A stretch of 64,000 bases of DNA from Endozoicomonas elysicola (GCF_000710775.1 NZ_JOJP01000001.1:773400-837399); one strand, 5' to 3'. Shown: positions 33,797 to 43,420, counted from the stretch's first letter. Notes: generated from the sequence alone by a model not told the origin. A program made the numbers and translations.

Positions 33797-36700
33797 ATGG
33801 ACATGAATATCGACGAAATGGTGGATGGTTGGTTGATGGTGCCAAGAGTAAATGGAAAAGAACCAACCACTCGTCAAGAAGGTGATAGAGCCAGCGATAA
33901 TCAAGGTACTACCGGATTATCTGGTCAGGCACCAAGGCTTGGCGCCCATACCTGTTCAACAAATAGGCCTGAGAAATCCAGAATACTCCATCAGGAAAAC
34001 ACGGCGCGAACAAGCGACAATTCAAGACAACATTTACCTCGTTCTTCAGTACAGCAGTTGCCACCTCGTATTCAAATGAGGCAAGGGTCTGAAACTCCTC
34101 AGTTAACTTCATCGCCTGATAATCAATTAACAGCTAAGTCACATTTTCCTGTTTTAGATGAAGCTAGCTGGCAACGTTTTTATGATATTTTTCAGAAGAA
34201 TTCTCCCGGATTTGCAAACCGATTTAGTGCTGATCATGTTAAAAACGCTCTGATGAAAGCTTTGAAAGAGGAAAGAGTGTCACTAGAAACTGTGAAGGGT
34301 ATGGGGGATATCGCGACTCTGACTCAGATTCAAAAGAAAGCTATAGGGGAAACAATTACACAGTGCTATTTATGGAAACCTGACAATTCATCCAGCAAGG
34401 TGTTAGAGCCGCTGGTCACGAAGCATGAGCAAACTAAAGCTGCTACAGGAGTTGCAAGGAGAGAATCCGCACTGGTTTCACCGTCAGATTCATCTAAACC
34501 GGATGATGCTCTATTAGATCTAAAAGGCGATGACCTGGCTACTCCTATGAGGCGAGACATATTCTTGGGAAGAGCGGGGGGATCCAGCAATGACTGGAAG
34601 CCTGTGGACTCTTCCCAGTCTGCTCGTCCACGACAAGCTCTAAATTCAGCAGCAAAGAACAATGCTACCCCGGTTTTACAAGGTAATTTTCCGAAGACAC
34701 CCGCATTTACTGACACTTTTGCCCTGACTCCTGATACCAACAAGACTAAGAGTACAGGAAGCTCACTTGTTAGTGGTGCAGCTGGTAGCTCTGCCCAGTT
34801 ACGCCCCCTTCTTCCTGAGACTCATGGCTCTCGACAAGTCATGGCAGCTGTAATTCCCTCTAACAGAAAATCCAGTACTACTCGAGAGCAGTCTCACCAA
34901 GCTGCAGCCGTAGGTTCATCTACTTCACGCTTGAGTCCACCGGCAGAACGTAAGCAGGGAATGCCACTGTCTCCACAGGACTCATTCTTCCGGCCAATCA
35001 GCACTCAAACCAAAGCTCCGGAGTATTCTGGAGCAAGGCCGAAGTATCCACAGCCTGTATTGGGTAGTGGTTTAGTATGTCCAAAACCTGTAAGTCCGGC
35101 CAGAAAAGAGGCTGTTCCAGCAAGATCCACTGGTACGTTAAGCCAGCCTGTAACTCAGACCATACTTGAGCCTGGCTCTGTACATTTGGAGAATGCTACT
35201 GAACAGCAAATATCCAAAATAGTTCGAAACCTTAAGCTCCTTGACTCGACTATGGATGAGGCAACATGTTCAGGCATTGAAGAGAGCATTAACTCAATGG
35301 GCTTGGACAAGACGACTATTGAACAAGCAGCCGGGGGCATATGGATAGAGGAAACAAGGGATGCATTGGATAGAGTTCGGATGGAGTACGCTCTTCAAAA
35401 ATTAAGTCCGCCCTCAACCCCTTCTGTTGGAGCAGGGTTGGCTTCAGGTTCAGATAGATCTGCGGGTTTTGCTAAGCCTATTGCTTCAGCCCCCGTTGTC
35501 GTTCAGAAAAAAAGAATGGGTTTGCCACCTGCCCACAACACGGCTGAAGCTAATATACCGGCTTCTAGACAGGCTCCTTCGCCATCTGGGAAAGGAATAA
35601 TTGTGGGAACACCTTTGGCTTCACAGCCTGTGAAATCAGTAAAGCAGCGTGAAAAAACAGATCGTGCTCTCTCGGATGATGCTCAACAATTGAGAGGTCT
35701 GTTGTGGGGGTTAGGTATTGATCCGGCCAAACATGATCAGATCATTGCTCTAAAGCCTCATTCAATGGAAGCAGTGGAGTTGCAGCGTAAGTTAAAGGAT
35801 GAAGCTCGTTTAAGCGATTCTGACGTTCGTTTTATTTTGAATTGCTTGAAACCCTCCAGTATTCCTTTTGGAGCTTCCGGGAATTTACCCAGAGCTCAGG
35901 CTGATAGAGCTGTACCTTCGGCTTCGAACCCGATGGCATCTGAATTCGGAAGCAGAAGAGGGGGAGCCGCAGGCGGAAATAAAACCCCTTCCTACCATCA
36001 TCGTCCAGTAATACAAAGCCCTCTAGTGGAAACAAAGCAAAGTCCTGCTTGTGGCTTCAGTGGCTCAGCAGATGCTATAGACGGAGCAGCAACAAGACCT
36101 GGCCTTTACGATGAGATCATGTCGAACCCATTTGATGATGTTGAAGCAGAGAACACCAATGATTTTGGAGCTGTATTGAATTCTGGAAACTTAAGAGCTC
36201 CGGTTTTGAATACAGGGAATAAGCCGTCAGAACAGAAGGAGAAAATTGAACTTCCTATACCGGCCACACCAGTCCCTCAACATTCTGCTCCCATGAAAAT
36301 AAATAGTGTCACAGAATATCAAGTTACTAAAATATTAGCTGCATATGAATCAGAATTCTCTGATTTACCTGTTTCAGAAATAGAGATAATAAAGAAAAAT
36401 ATTCGACTTATTGAATTAGATCATAAGCAAATCGATAAAGCCATTCAACGAAGTTGGGATACACTTGAGGCTATTCGTGCGTGTTGCCTTACTCTTGAGT
36501 CAGATACTAATTCTAATGGTGATGTTGAAGCAGATGGGGCTGGCAACTATGAGCCTGTCTTTGTCCCCGCTCAATTTAGGCCTCAAGCTCTATATACCGG
36601 TAGTCAGCAGTTGCAACAGAGAGAGCAAACCGTTGATGCTGCTGGACAGTGGTTGGGTATGGGTGCTGTATCTGACTCTCTGAGGCTGGATTTAGAAAGA

Positions 36701-38782
36701 GCCAGCGAGCAAGGGCAGATTAAGCTTTCAGAACTGGTTTCACCAAATAATCAAAATTCTGCTCTATTTGGTAGTAATGGCGTTACGCCAGCACAAGCTA
36801 ATTTAATTCTTGCTGGGCTTAAAAAAGAAGATCCCAATCTAAGTGACACTAATATTGAAATGATTAGGAGACATATTGGTTTCATTCAGCTTAATCAGGA
36901 GCAAATCGATAATGCTATCCATGGTGGTAGAGATTCGCTTGGTGATATTCTATTTAAATGCAAGATGCGTGAAACAGAAGTTGTTGCTGTTGAGCCTGAT
37001 TTTTCTTTATTGGCATCCGGAAAAACTCAGGCAAGTGTTTTAGTGGATATCAGAGATGCTGGTAAGTATCCCACCCAAGGAATAACTCATTCACATGGTA
37101 ATGTCGCTTTAAGGGTACGAGCTGGTATTCAAGCAAGAAACAATAACTGTGGTCTTGCATCATTTTTTATATCTCTTTCGCATAATGGATTATTGGATAA
37201 GTTGATTGAGGATGGAGAGAATAAAGTTGAAAGACTTCGTGCCTCAAGGGATCTTGATCGAGCTAGGTCATTGACAGAGTTAGTTAATACACTGAAGAAA
37301 TTCAACGTTGGCGGGGATCTTGGTAAATATATTCCAAATGATGAGCTTGATAATATTAGACTGCGCTATGGCCTAAGAGCTGCAAAATTGAATCGTAATG
37401 CTGTAGTTGACGCTTTAACTAAAAAAGGGCAGGTCGTAAATTTTGAGGTTGAATCGGTATTCGATCGTGGCGCAGATTTAAATGCCGTAACTCGAAAAGC
37501 TGCAATATCATTACGAATGTCAGCAGCTCCAGTCCAAGGCTCATCATATGCTATGGTGGTTTCTCTACCTGATCCATCTTTAGGTTATATGCGGTTAAGA
37601 GGTATTGACTTGGCTATAGGCCAAAAGTTAACTCAAACTGACCTATTGGGGTTGGAATTTGTACCACTTGGAGAAATTCTGGAGCCTATTGAGTTTATAC
37701 CCCCGATCCTCGATGAGATCTATGGGTATGTGAATACTGAATCAGGGCCATTACAAAGTTTATCTCAACTACAGAGTTCGACAATGTCACTCAAACAGAA
37801 AGTATCAATGGTTGAGGTGCAGAATGACCGTAAAACTCTGGATTCTAATAGTAAGGCATCAGTAAACTTTGATCATACGATCAATGATGAAATAATTCCT
37901 GGGGATTGGATACTCAAGGAGAGTGAAACTGTAAAACAACCTCATGCTTATCTAAGACATCTTACAGGAAAGGTTACTGAACATTATTATAAAGATGGCA
38001 TTTTAAGATTGAAGCTGACGAAGGATCTTCATCATAGAGATCAGTCTGAAACTAGGAAGGTATTCGATTTCTTTGATCAACATGGGAATATATTCAGGAA
38101 AACAGTCGTTGAAATGGAAACGCACTTTCAAAATGGTACTCCCTTCATTCGTGCAAGAGAGTCGGAGTTTGTTAGTCCACAAAGTGGCAAAACTATGAGA
38201 GTTGAGCAAAGAATGTTTGGATATGGCGAAGATTATCCAATGAGTGGTGAAATTAAAGTAAATATTATGCAGCGAGCAGGAGATTTTGAAGAGCTGATTG
38301 ATATTTTTATTAATAGCTGGGAAGCGCGGTTTCAAGGTAATGTTGAAAGAGCTAGAAGGGCACTTTTACCGGATGAAGATAATAGCCCAGAAATTATATT
38401 CATGACCATACCTAATGAGGGTAAAGACAACAGGTGTAAGTTTGACTGGCAGAAGGATGTTACCGTTCCTATGTATGGAAGTGATCAACGAGTTCCTTAT
38501 GAAGTCAGTGCCGTGATGGCTATTGAAGGAAGTCACTATTTATCCTGGCGAAGAGATCCTCAGAACGGCCTGATTCACTTTGCAGATTCAATGGGCGATA
38601 TTGATGATAATAGGGTTACTATTCCAGTGGTTGTTACGATGCCTGATCAAGGTACAGACGCTGCTCTTCAGGCCGCTAACCAAAACATAAATGGAGCAAG
38701 TAATTACTATAAAGAGGCTAAAGATAGGCTGAAAGCTCTTGGGAGTCAGGTTGCTTTGGTTATGTTAAAGAGAAAACAATAA
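33797..38782 (+). CDS. Giant effector-like protein with C-terminal USP-type deubiquitinase candidate domain
   Basis: 1661 residues, AT-rich, strong AAGGAG site. About the first 450 residues are Ser/Pro/Thr/Gln-rich and probably disordered. Three related helical modules follow (about 467-525, 838-900, 996-1058), sharing VT-x2-Q-x3-IL, I-x2-I-x4-L-x4-I-x2-A and TL-x3-R patterns, separated by low-complexity linkers. The C-terminal part (about 1100-1661) has the order of features of a ubiquitin-specific protease (peptidase family C19). These are a Cys box ARNNNCGLASFFISL (Cys1118), a PEIIFMTIP strand followed by a basic stretch, a His box VMAIEGSHYLSWRRD (His1580), then IHFADSM (Asp1597) and a terminal VALVML strand. 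There is no signal peptide; an export route is not visible. This assignment is by motif, not by search. Confidence 0.75.
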   Translation: MDMNIDEMVDGWLMVPRVNGKEPTTRQEGDRASDNQGTTGLSGQAPRLGAHTCSTNRPEKSRILHQENTARTSDNSRQHLPRSSVQQLPPRIQMRQGSETPQLTSSPDNQLTAKSHFPVLDEASWQRFYDIFQKNSPGFANRFSADHVKNALMKALKEERVSLETVKGMGDIATLTQIQKKAIGETITQCYLWKPDNSSSKVLEPLVTKHEQTKAATGVARRESALVSPSDSSKPDDALLDLKGDDLATPMRRDIFLGRAGGSSNDWKPVDSSQSARPRQALNSAAKNNATPVLQGNFPKTPAFTDTFALTPDTNKTKSTGSSLVSGAAGSSAQLRPLLPETHGSRQVMAAVIPSNRKSSTTREQSHQAAAVGSSTSRLSPPAERKQGMPLSPQDSFFRPISTQTKAPEYSGARPKYPQPVLGSGLVCPKPVSPARKEAVPARSTGTLSQPVTQTILEPGSVHLENATEQQISKIVRNLKLLDSTMDEATCSGIEESINSMGLDKTTIEQAAGGIWIEETRDALDRVRMEYALQKLSPPSTPSVGAGLASGSDRSAGFAKPIASAPVVVQKKRMGLPPAHNTAEANIPASRQAPSPSGKGIIVGTPLASQPVKSVKQREKTDRALSDDAQQLRGLLWGLGIDPAKHDQIIALKPHSMEAVELQRKLKDEARLSDSDVRFILNCLKPSSIPFGASGNLPRAQADRAVPSASNPMASEFGSRRGGAAGGNKTPSYHHRPVIQSPLVETKQSPACGFSGSADAIDGAATRPGLYDEIMSNPFDDVEAENTNDFGAVLNSGNLRAPVLNTGNKPSEQKEKIELPIPATPVPQHSAPMKINSVTEYQVTKILAAYESEFSDLPVSEIEIIKKNIRLIELDHKQIDKAIQRSWDTLEAIRACCLTLESDTNSNGDVEADGAGNYEPVFVPAQFRPQALYTGSQQLQQREQTVDAAGQWLGMGAVSDSLRLDLERASEQGQIKLSELVSPNNQNSALFGSNGVTPAQANLILAGLKKEDPNLSDTNIEMIRRHIGFIQLNQEQIDNAIHGGRDSLGDILFKCKMRETEVVAVEPDFSLLASGKTQASVLVDIRDAGKYPTQGITHSHGNVALRVRAGIQARNNNCGLASFFISLSHNGLLDKLIEDGENKVERLRASRDLDRARSLTELVNTLKKFNVGGDLGKYIPNDELDNIRLRYGLRAAKLNRNAVVDALTKKGQVVNFEVESVFDRGADLNAVTRKAAISLRMSAAPVQGSSYAMVVSLPDPSLGYMRLRGIDLAIGQKLTQTDLLGLEFVPLGEILEPIEFIPPILDEIYGYVNTESGPLQSLSQLQSSTMSLKQKVSMVEVQNDRKTLDSNSKASVNFDHTINDEIIPGDWILKESETVKQPHAYLRHLTGKVTEHYYKDGILRLKLTKDLHHRDQSETRKVFDFFDQHGNIFRKTVVEMETHFQNGTPFIRARESEFVSPQSGKTMRVEQRMFGYGEDYPMSGEIKVNIMQRAGDFEELIDIFINSWEARFQGNVERARRALLPDEDNSPEIIFMTIPNEGKDNRCKFDWQKDVTVPMYGSDQRVPYEVSAVMAIEGSHYLSWRRDPQNGLIHFADSMGDIDDNRVTIPVVVTMPDQGTDAALQAANQNINGASNYYKEAKDRLKALGSQVALVMLKRKQ

Positions 38783-38840
38783 ATTGGACTATTGGCTATT
38801 TGTGCCGATAAGGAGCTATCTTATTTATCTTGGTACATTT

Positions 38841-38874
38841 GAGCCATTTATTGGAGAATAAATGGCTCTTTTTT
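38841..38874 (+). terminator. Intrinsic terminator after the USP-like gene
   Basis: GAGCCATTTA (38841-38850) and TAAATGGCTC (38859-38868) form a perfect 10-bp stem with an 8-nt loop, followed by TTTTTT, 58 nt after the stop codon. Confidence 0.9.
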
Positions 38875-38965
38875 CCCTTGTACGATGCAGGGCTAAACAA
38901 TTATTCAGGCTTGAATGCTTGAATTAAATTTGGTCATGCATTTGTTTGAGATTAAAAGTCTCGTT

Positions 38966-39367
38966 TCAACTTTCCCTTGAATCAGCCCAGTGCTCAATTT
39001 CAGGCTCAATATAGGCATGTTCAAGTGCCTCAATAGCCCAATCCTGCTTTTCCGATAGCTTCCTTAGCTGTCTGAGAGAAACTACTTGCACAACTGGTAA
39101 CTGGCTCCATATGCTTTTGGTCAGGCAACGCCAGTGATTGGGTTCCAAACGCTTTGGGTTCTCCAGTTGCGTCTTGCAGGTTTCGCAAAGCATAAGACAG
39201 TGGTCGTAGTCTGGTTCACTGGGAACCGGTGCCACTTCATAAATGGACAGTGGCACTCCAGACGCTTCACAGATTTCACACTTTGATTTTGCCCTGCGTG
39301 CCAGGTCTTTGCCCAGGAGACTTAAGGCATCCTGACGCTCCTGATGTTTTAACAGCCCCTTGGCCAT
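38966..39367 (-). CDS. PhnA-like zinc-ribbon protein
   Basis: 133 residues. Basic N-terminal helix, then a CEICEAS Cys pair and a LMLCETCKTQLENPKR Cys pair that form a zinc ribbon of the PhnA type, followed by HWRCLTKSIWSQLPVVQVVSLRQLRKL. Close relatives called PhnA domain proteins are common in gammaproteobacteria. The family has no proven role in phosphonate use, so I give no symbol. It is divergent from the amidase gene. Confidence 0.85.
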   Translation of the reverse strand: MAKGLLKHQERQDALSLLGKDLARRAKSKCEICEASGVPLSIYEVAPVPSEPDYDHCLMLCETCKTQLENPKRLEPNHWRCLTKSIWSQLPVVQVVSLRQLRKLSEKQDWAIEALEHAYIEPEIEHWADSRES

Positions 39368-39470
39368 TGTGTCTCCTCCAATGATGTCTATTCATTAAGT
39401 CGTGACGGCTTGCAGTCTGTAGAGAATCAGACAATGATAAGTTGATCGACACCTATCTGGCTGAGCTCAT

Positions 39471-40172
39471 ATGACTCTTAATGTGAACAGGATAAAAACT
39501 GCCAACTGGGATGACTGGTTAATTCCTGTGGATTATCTGGTAATTCATTATACAGCGGTAGACCTGCAAGATACTCTGGATATCTTTATGAATCCTGAGT
39601 CCTGTGTCTCTTCACACCTGGTTATCGATACGGATGGCGCGATTTATGAGCTGGTTGACTGTTTGAGTGGTCAGGCATGCAGAGGCTGGCATGCGGGTGT
39701 TAGCCATTGGGAAGGCGTTCAGGGCTTAAATGATTGCTCCATTGGCATAGAGCTGGTGAATTACAACGGCAATGTATTCCCGTTTACTGACGCTCAGTAT
39801 CAGTCCCTGCATCAGGTGGTTGCCAGATTTAAAGAGCATTATCCTAACCTGAGGGATCCTCAGAGGGTGATTGGTCATGAGCATATTTCCGGCTTTCGCG
39901 GTAAAGCTGATCCTGGTGTTCTTTTTGACTGGCCCCGTTTTTACCGGGAGAACTATCCGGAGTTAACTGCGCCATTACGTCAGGCAGTGTGCCCGGCAGT
40001 ACTTCAAGAGAGCTTGATGCTACTTAAAGAGAGTGAGCCTGAGTCACCAGAAGCAAAGAGTCAGTTCTGGCGTTCAGTCAGTTTGCTGACAGAAACAACC
40101 GTGCGCCTTATTCAGGAAGCTTCAGAGCCATCAGCCGGTAAAGAGCCATCAGCGGATAAAGAGTCCAAGTAA
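39471..40172 (+). CDS. N-acetylmuramoyl-L-alanine amidase (amidase_2/AmpD-like)
   Basis: 233 residues. Zinc amidase fold: VIHYTA (first zinc His), SSHLVIDTDGAIYELVD, AGVSHWEG, CSIGIELVNYNG (catalytic Glu), and GHEHISGFRGKADPGVLFDWPRFY (second His and Asp ligand). It should cleave muramic acid-peptide bonds in peptidoglycan turnover or recycling. There is no signal peptide, as in AmpD. The C-terminus ends with a short tandem repeat (EPSAGK-EPSADK). It overlaps the convergent PhyH gene by 24 nt. Confidence 0.92.
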   Translation: MTLNVNRIKTANWDDWLIPVDYLVIHYTAVDLQDTLDIFMNPESCVSSHLVIDTDGAIYELVDCLSGQACRGWHAGVSHWEGVQGLNDCSIGIELVNYNGNVFPFTDAQYQSLHQVVARFKEHYPNLRDPQRVIGHEHISGFRGKADPGVLFDWPRFYRENYPELTAPLRQAVCPAVLQESLMLLKESEPESPEAKSQFWRSVSLLTETTVRLIQEASEPSAGKEPSADKESK

Positions 40173-40946
40173 TTGTTTACCAATCTCCGTCAGTTGGGCG
40201 GGTTCGCCCGGTTCCGGATCCTGCTGATAGGGGAAATTGCGCCAGCGCTCAGGCGCTCTTTTTTCACGCCATAACTGAATACGTTCTTCCCGGTTATCTT
40301 CGGTGCCTGCGGGAAACATGGAGATGTATTGTGTAAGCCGTGGTTTGGTATGGTGATTCAGGCTGCTGGCATGGGGCAGGCGCGAATCCCACAGGATAAA
40401 GGTGCCGGCTTTGCCTCCCAAATTAACAATATCATGGTCTTTCAGCTCTTCATCCGTGAACAGTAAAGACTTTCGGTTCAGTGTTGTTTGTTCTCTCTGG
40501 TAGAGGCTTGGGACACAGCAAAAAGCACCTTGGTTATCTTCAGTGTCCGTCAAATAGAGTATTCCCTGATACCTGGGAAGGAATACCTTTTCCGGATGGC
40601 TGTCCAGATGAATCCGGCTATCGTCTTTTTCCTCGGGGTGCTCTGGTCGCCAGGGTGGTTTGAATGAAGCCCGGTCCAGCCTTATCCAGAGATCTTCCGT
40701 CTTAAAAAGATCTGCAAACAATCGGTACACTGGCTCATACTGACGAATATCCCAGAAGGCCTGATGGTGGTGAATAGGAACAATGCCATTGCTTCCCAGG
40801 TTTTTCTGATACCAGGTGGCAGGATCTTTCAGATTAACATCCAGAAAGTCAGTAATGGCGTTGATGGCGGGCTGGAGTAAATGCTCAGGTACCAGATCAG
40901 GAACGATGATATAACCTTTTTCCTGTAACCCACTCTGGTCGATCAT
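40149..40946 (-). CDS. Phytanoyl-CoA dioxygenase (PhyH) family protein
   Basis: 265 residues. Fe(II)/2-oxoglutarate dioxygenase with the HxD of IHLDSHPEK, GILYLTDTEDNQGAFCCVP, the distal His in DSRLPHASSLNH and an Arg for 2-oxoglutarate (KPRLTQYI). The N-terminus GLQEKGYIIVPDLVPEHLL is the standard PhyH opening. The substrate is unknown; PhyH relatives hydroxylate acyl chains, small osmolytes or tailoring intermediates. The unknown 116-residue gene lies 37 nt upstream on the same strand. Confidence 0.9.
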   Translation of the reverse strand: MIDQSGLQEKGYIIVPDLVPEHLLQPAINAITDFLDVNLKDPATWYQKNLGSNGIVPIHHHQAFWDIRQYEPVYRLFADLFKTEDLWIRLDRASFKPPWRPEHPEEKDDSRIHLDSHPEKVFLPRYQGILYLTDTEDNQGAFCCVPSLYQREQTTLNRKSLLFTDEELKDHDIVNLGGKAGTFILWDSRLPHASSLNHHTKPRLTQYISMFPAGTEDNREERIQLWREKRAPERWRNFPYQQDPEPGEPAQLTEIGKQLLGLFIR

Positions 40947-40983
40947 TATTCAGTTACCCCATGCCGCTGCTTTTGATGAAAAG

Positions 40984-41334
40984 TTAGTGAAGTGTGGTCT
41001 CCATTGCCTGCAATTCATAAGACTCTGGAGGAACACTGTTTTCGAGACTATCCAGTAAGGCCAACACCGTTTTACGAACGATGTCTGTGTTTTTATTCAG
41101 CTCATGGTATTTGACAATACTGATCAGAATTTGTGCCAAGGGATAGGCGCGCAGATTATTTTTTATATCGGCAGGAGATAGTTTACCTGTTGCCTGATCG
41201 ACAAAGTCATTGGCACCAAGAGTGAAACCCTTATGGGCAGATTCAAGCAGGTCCATCATTGATTGGTCGTCAGTGCCATCCATCAATGATTGGAGCAGGG
41301 TGTTTAACTGTTCTTCGTTGTTGTTATGAGACAT
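40984..41334 (-). CDS. Hypothetical small acidic helical protein
   Basis: 116 residues, alpha-helical by composition, with an Asn/Gln/Asp-rich N-terminus. I do not recognise the family. No signal, membrane or metal-binding motif. It precedes the PhyH-like gene by 37 nt on the same strand, so the two probably share a transcript. Confidence 0.75.
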   Translation of the reverse strand: MSHNNNEEQLNTLLQSLMDGTDDQSMMDLLESAHKGFTLGANDFVDQATGKLSPADIKNNLRAYPLAQILISIVKYHELNKNTDIVRKTVLALLDSLENSVPPESYELQAMETTLH

Positions 41335-41515
41335 CTCTACAGCTCCTGAATAGGTTTAGTAGAGACTAAAGTTCCGCAAGAGGCAAAAGTATTCGTACAT
41401 GTCCTGAAGTAATATTGATCGCTATCTAGACACACTTCGGGATATTAAAAGCAATAAGATAAAAATAACGCGATTGTACTTGGAAGTCGTCGCTTTCTTT
41501 AAATAGACTGCACAC

Positions 41516-41780
41516 TAGGCTCTGTTGACATAAGGTTCCAAACTCAGTGGCTCGTGAAGCCGCATTCCACAAGGCGAGCTGGTACAGGTGTAGTGGATCT
41601 ACATCAAATCAGCTCAACGAAGCTGGAAGGCGGCTTCACGAGCCACCCAAAGGGCTCAAGCCAGAATGCTTCTGCCGTTGTTGCAAGAACTTGAAATACA
41701 TGAGTATTCCTACGTCTTTGTGCCTAGCCAGAAGCATTCTGGCTTGAGCTGAGAAAGGAATCTTATGTCAACAGAGCCTA
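41516..41780. repeat. MITE-like element, GGYTCTGTTGACATAAG family, copy 2
   Basis: 265 bp including the outer TA pair. Ends TAGGCTCTGTTGACATAAG and its perfect complement. Inner hairpins GTGGCTCGTGAAGCCGC with GCGGCTTCACGAGCCAC, and CTCAAGCCAGAATGCTTCTG with CAGAAGCATTCTGGCTTGAG. In both hairpins the two arms differ from copy 1 (32588) in a matched way, so the stems are conserved although bases changed. A 66-codon frame inside is not a gene. It ends 28 nt before the ABM gene. Confidence 0.88.
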
Positions 41781-41808
41781 TAACAAGATGCTAAATGCAG
41801 GGGATGGT

Positions 41809-42129
41809 ATGTCGCTCATAGCAAAAACTCCAGAGCCACCCTATTACGCTGTGATCTTCACTTCACTCAGAACCGACGGGGACAATGGCTATCAGCAAAT
41901 GGCTGATCGCATGTTGAAGCTTGCTGCAAACCAGCCCGGGTTTCTTGGTGTTGAGGCGGCAAGAGAAGCGGTTGGTATTACAGTCTCTTACTGGTCAGAT
42001 TTGGATTCAATAAAAAACTGGAAAGAAAATTCTGAGCATATGGAAGCCCAGAGGGGGGGCTATGGAAAATGGTATTCATCTTTTAAAACCAGAATTTCAA
42101 AAGTAGAGCGTGAGTATGGCAATGAATGA
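41809..42129 (+). CDS. Antibiotic biosynthesis monooxygenase (ABM)-fold protein
   Basis: 106 residues from the ATG at 41809, which has AGGGGATGG close upstream; a start 21 nt earlier is possible. The dimeric ferredoxin-like ABM pattern is visible: YAVIFTSLRT, YQQMADRMLKLAANQPGFLGVEAAR, ITVSYWSDLDSIKNWKENSEHMEAQ. Some members are monooxygenases, many are uncharacterised. It precedes an MFS transporter by 60 nt. Confidence 0.88.
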   Translation: MSLIAKTPEPPYYAVIFTSLRTDGDNGYQQMADRMLKLAANQPGFLGVEAAREAVGITVSYWSDLDSIKNWKENSEHMEAQRGGYGKWYSSFKTRISKVEREYGNE

Positions 42130-42189
42130 GGTGCTCACACAGCGGTATTGCAAGCGGGCTTCCTTTGTTTTCTTGTTGGGCTTGCCGTC

Positions 42190-43383
42190 ATGATTGAAGC
42201 TCGGACTCAAGGTTTCTGGCGTGCAACACTCGCTCTTTGTCTTGGCTCATTTATGGTGTTTGCCAATCTTTATATCAGCCAGCCACTACTGCCAATGCTG
42301 GCTGAAAATTTCAACCTTTCTGCGTTGGAAGCCAGCCTTAGTTTTACCATTACCACGTTTATGCTCGGGCTTTCCTTGTTGTTCTACGGGCCGCTATCGG
42401 ACGCCATTGGACGTAAATGGCTTATGTTGTGCAGTATGGCTGGCGCTGTGTTCTGTACTTTTCTGATTTCGCAGATCAGTGATTATCAGCATATTGTTAT
42501 TCTTCGAGCGATACAGGGATTTTGTCTGGGGGGGTTGCCCGCGATTGCCATTGCCTATATGGGCGATGAGTTTGCCACGCCCGCACTGACTCTGGCTGTC
42601 GGTTTCTATATCAGTGGCAATTCTCTCGGAGGGATTGGTGGTCGGTTGATTGGCGGATTTATGGGAGACTGGTTTGGCTGGTCTGACGCCTTTTTGTTTA
42701 TGGCCCTGTTGAGTATTGTATGCCTGATTGTGTTTGTATACCTACTGCCTGATTCAAAGCAGTTCCAGCCGAGTCCTCTGCGATTCAAGAAAGTATTCAG
42801 TGATTTATTAGGTCATTTACAGAATCCGTTATTACTGACAGCTTTTCTGATCAGTGGGTTTAATTTCTTTATTTTTGTCAATCAGTACACCTATGCAACA
42901 TTTCTGTTGTCGCAGGAGCCCTATAATCTCTCAGCCAGCTGGCTGGGTATGCTGTTTTTAACGTATCTCAGTGGCACTTTGGGGGCTGCTTTTTCAGGAC
43001 GACTGACGGGGTGGTTGTCGCAACCTGCTATTATGGCTTTTGGCGTCTGTTTGCTGATTCTTGGCTCAGGCTTGATGTTGACGTCATCCATTGACTGGAT
43101 CATTACCGGTTTTCTGGTGAATGCCTTTGGATTCTTTGTTGCTCACTCCAATGCCAGTAGCTGGGTGAGTCATAATGCTAAAAGGGCGAAAGCCAGTGCC
43201 TCTTCTCTGTATCTGGTTTTCTACTATCTGGGAGCTAGCACCGGTGGCTTTTATCTGGATATCTTCTGGCGCTGGATGGGATGGCAGGGTGTGATCTTCG
43301 GGTCCTGGCTTATCCTTGCTTTGACGCTTGGGCTATCTCTCTGGCTTTACTGGTACTCTGGCCGCAGTGTTTCTTCTTTGTAG
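42190..43383 (+). CDS. MFS transporter, YnfM-like
   Basis: 397 residues, about 12 membrane helices. The conserved loop 2-3 motif is FYGPLSDAIGRKWLM, and LYISQPLLPMLAENFNLS after helix 1 matches the YnfM/arabinose-exporter-like group. Substrate unknown; drug or sugar efflux is possible. I place the start at the ATG 42190 because helix 1 begins a few residues later; a TTG 42 nt upstream adds a hydrophobic stretch unlike the family. Confidence 0.9.
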   Translation: MIEARTQGFWRATLALCLGSFMVFANLYISQPLLPMLAENFNLSALEASLSFTITTFMLGLSLLFYGPLSDAIGRKWLMLCSMAGAVFCTFLISQISDYQHIVILRAIQGFCLGGLPAIAIAYMGDEFATPALTLAVGFYISGNSLGGIGGRLIGGFMGDWFGWSDAFLFMALLSIVCLIVFVYLLPDSKQFQPSPLRFKKVFSDLLGHLQNPLLLTAFLISGFNFFIFVNQYTYATFLLSQEPYNLSASWLGMLFLTYLSGTLGAAFSGRLTGWLSQPAIMAFGVCLLILGSGLMLTSSIDWIITGFLVNAFGFFVAHSNASSWVSHNAKRAKASASSLYLVFYYLGASTGGFYLDIFWRWMGWQGVIFGSWLILALTLGLSLWLYWYSGRSVSSL

Positions 43384-43420
43384 CGTAGCCTGAGCTATAA
43401 CAAAGAACGTTTCGGGCTCA

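Noticed and set aside
41547-41747. 66-codon ORF similar to the one at 32619
   Set aside because: The similarity is due to the shared repeat element, not to a conserved protein; it contains no start signal.
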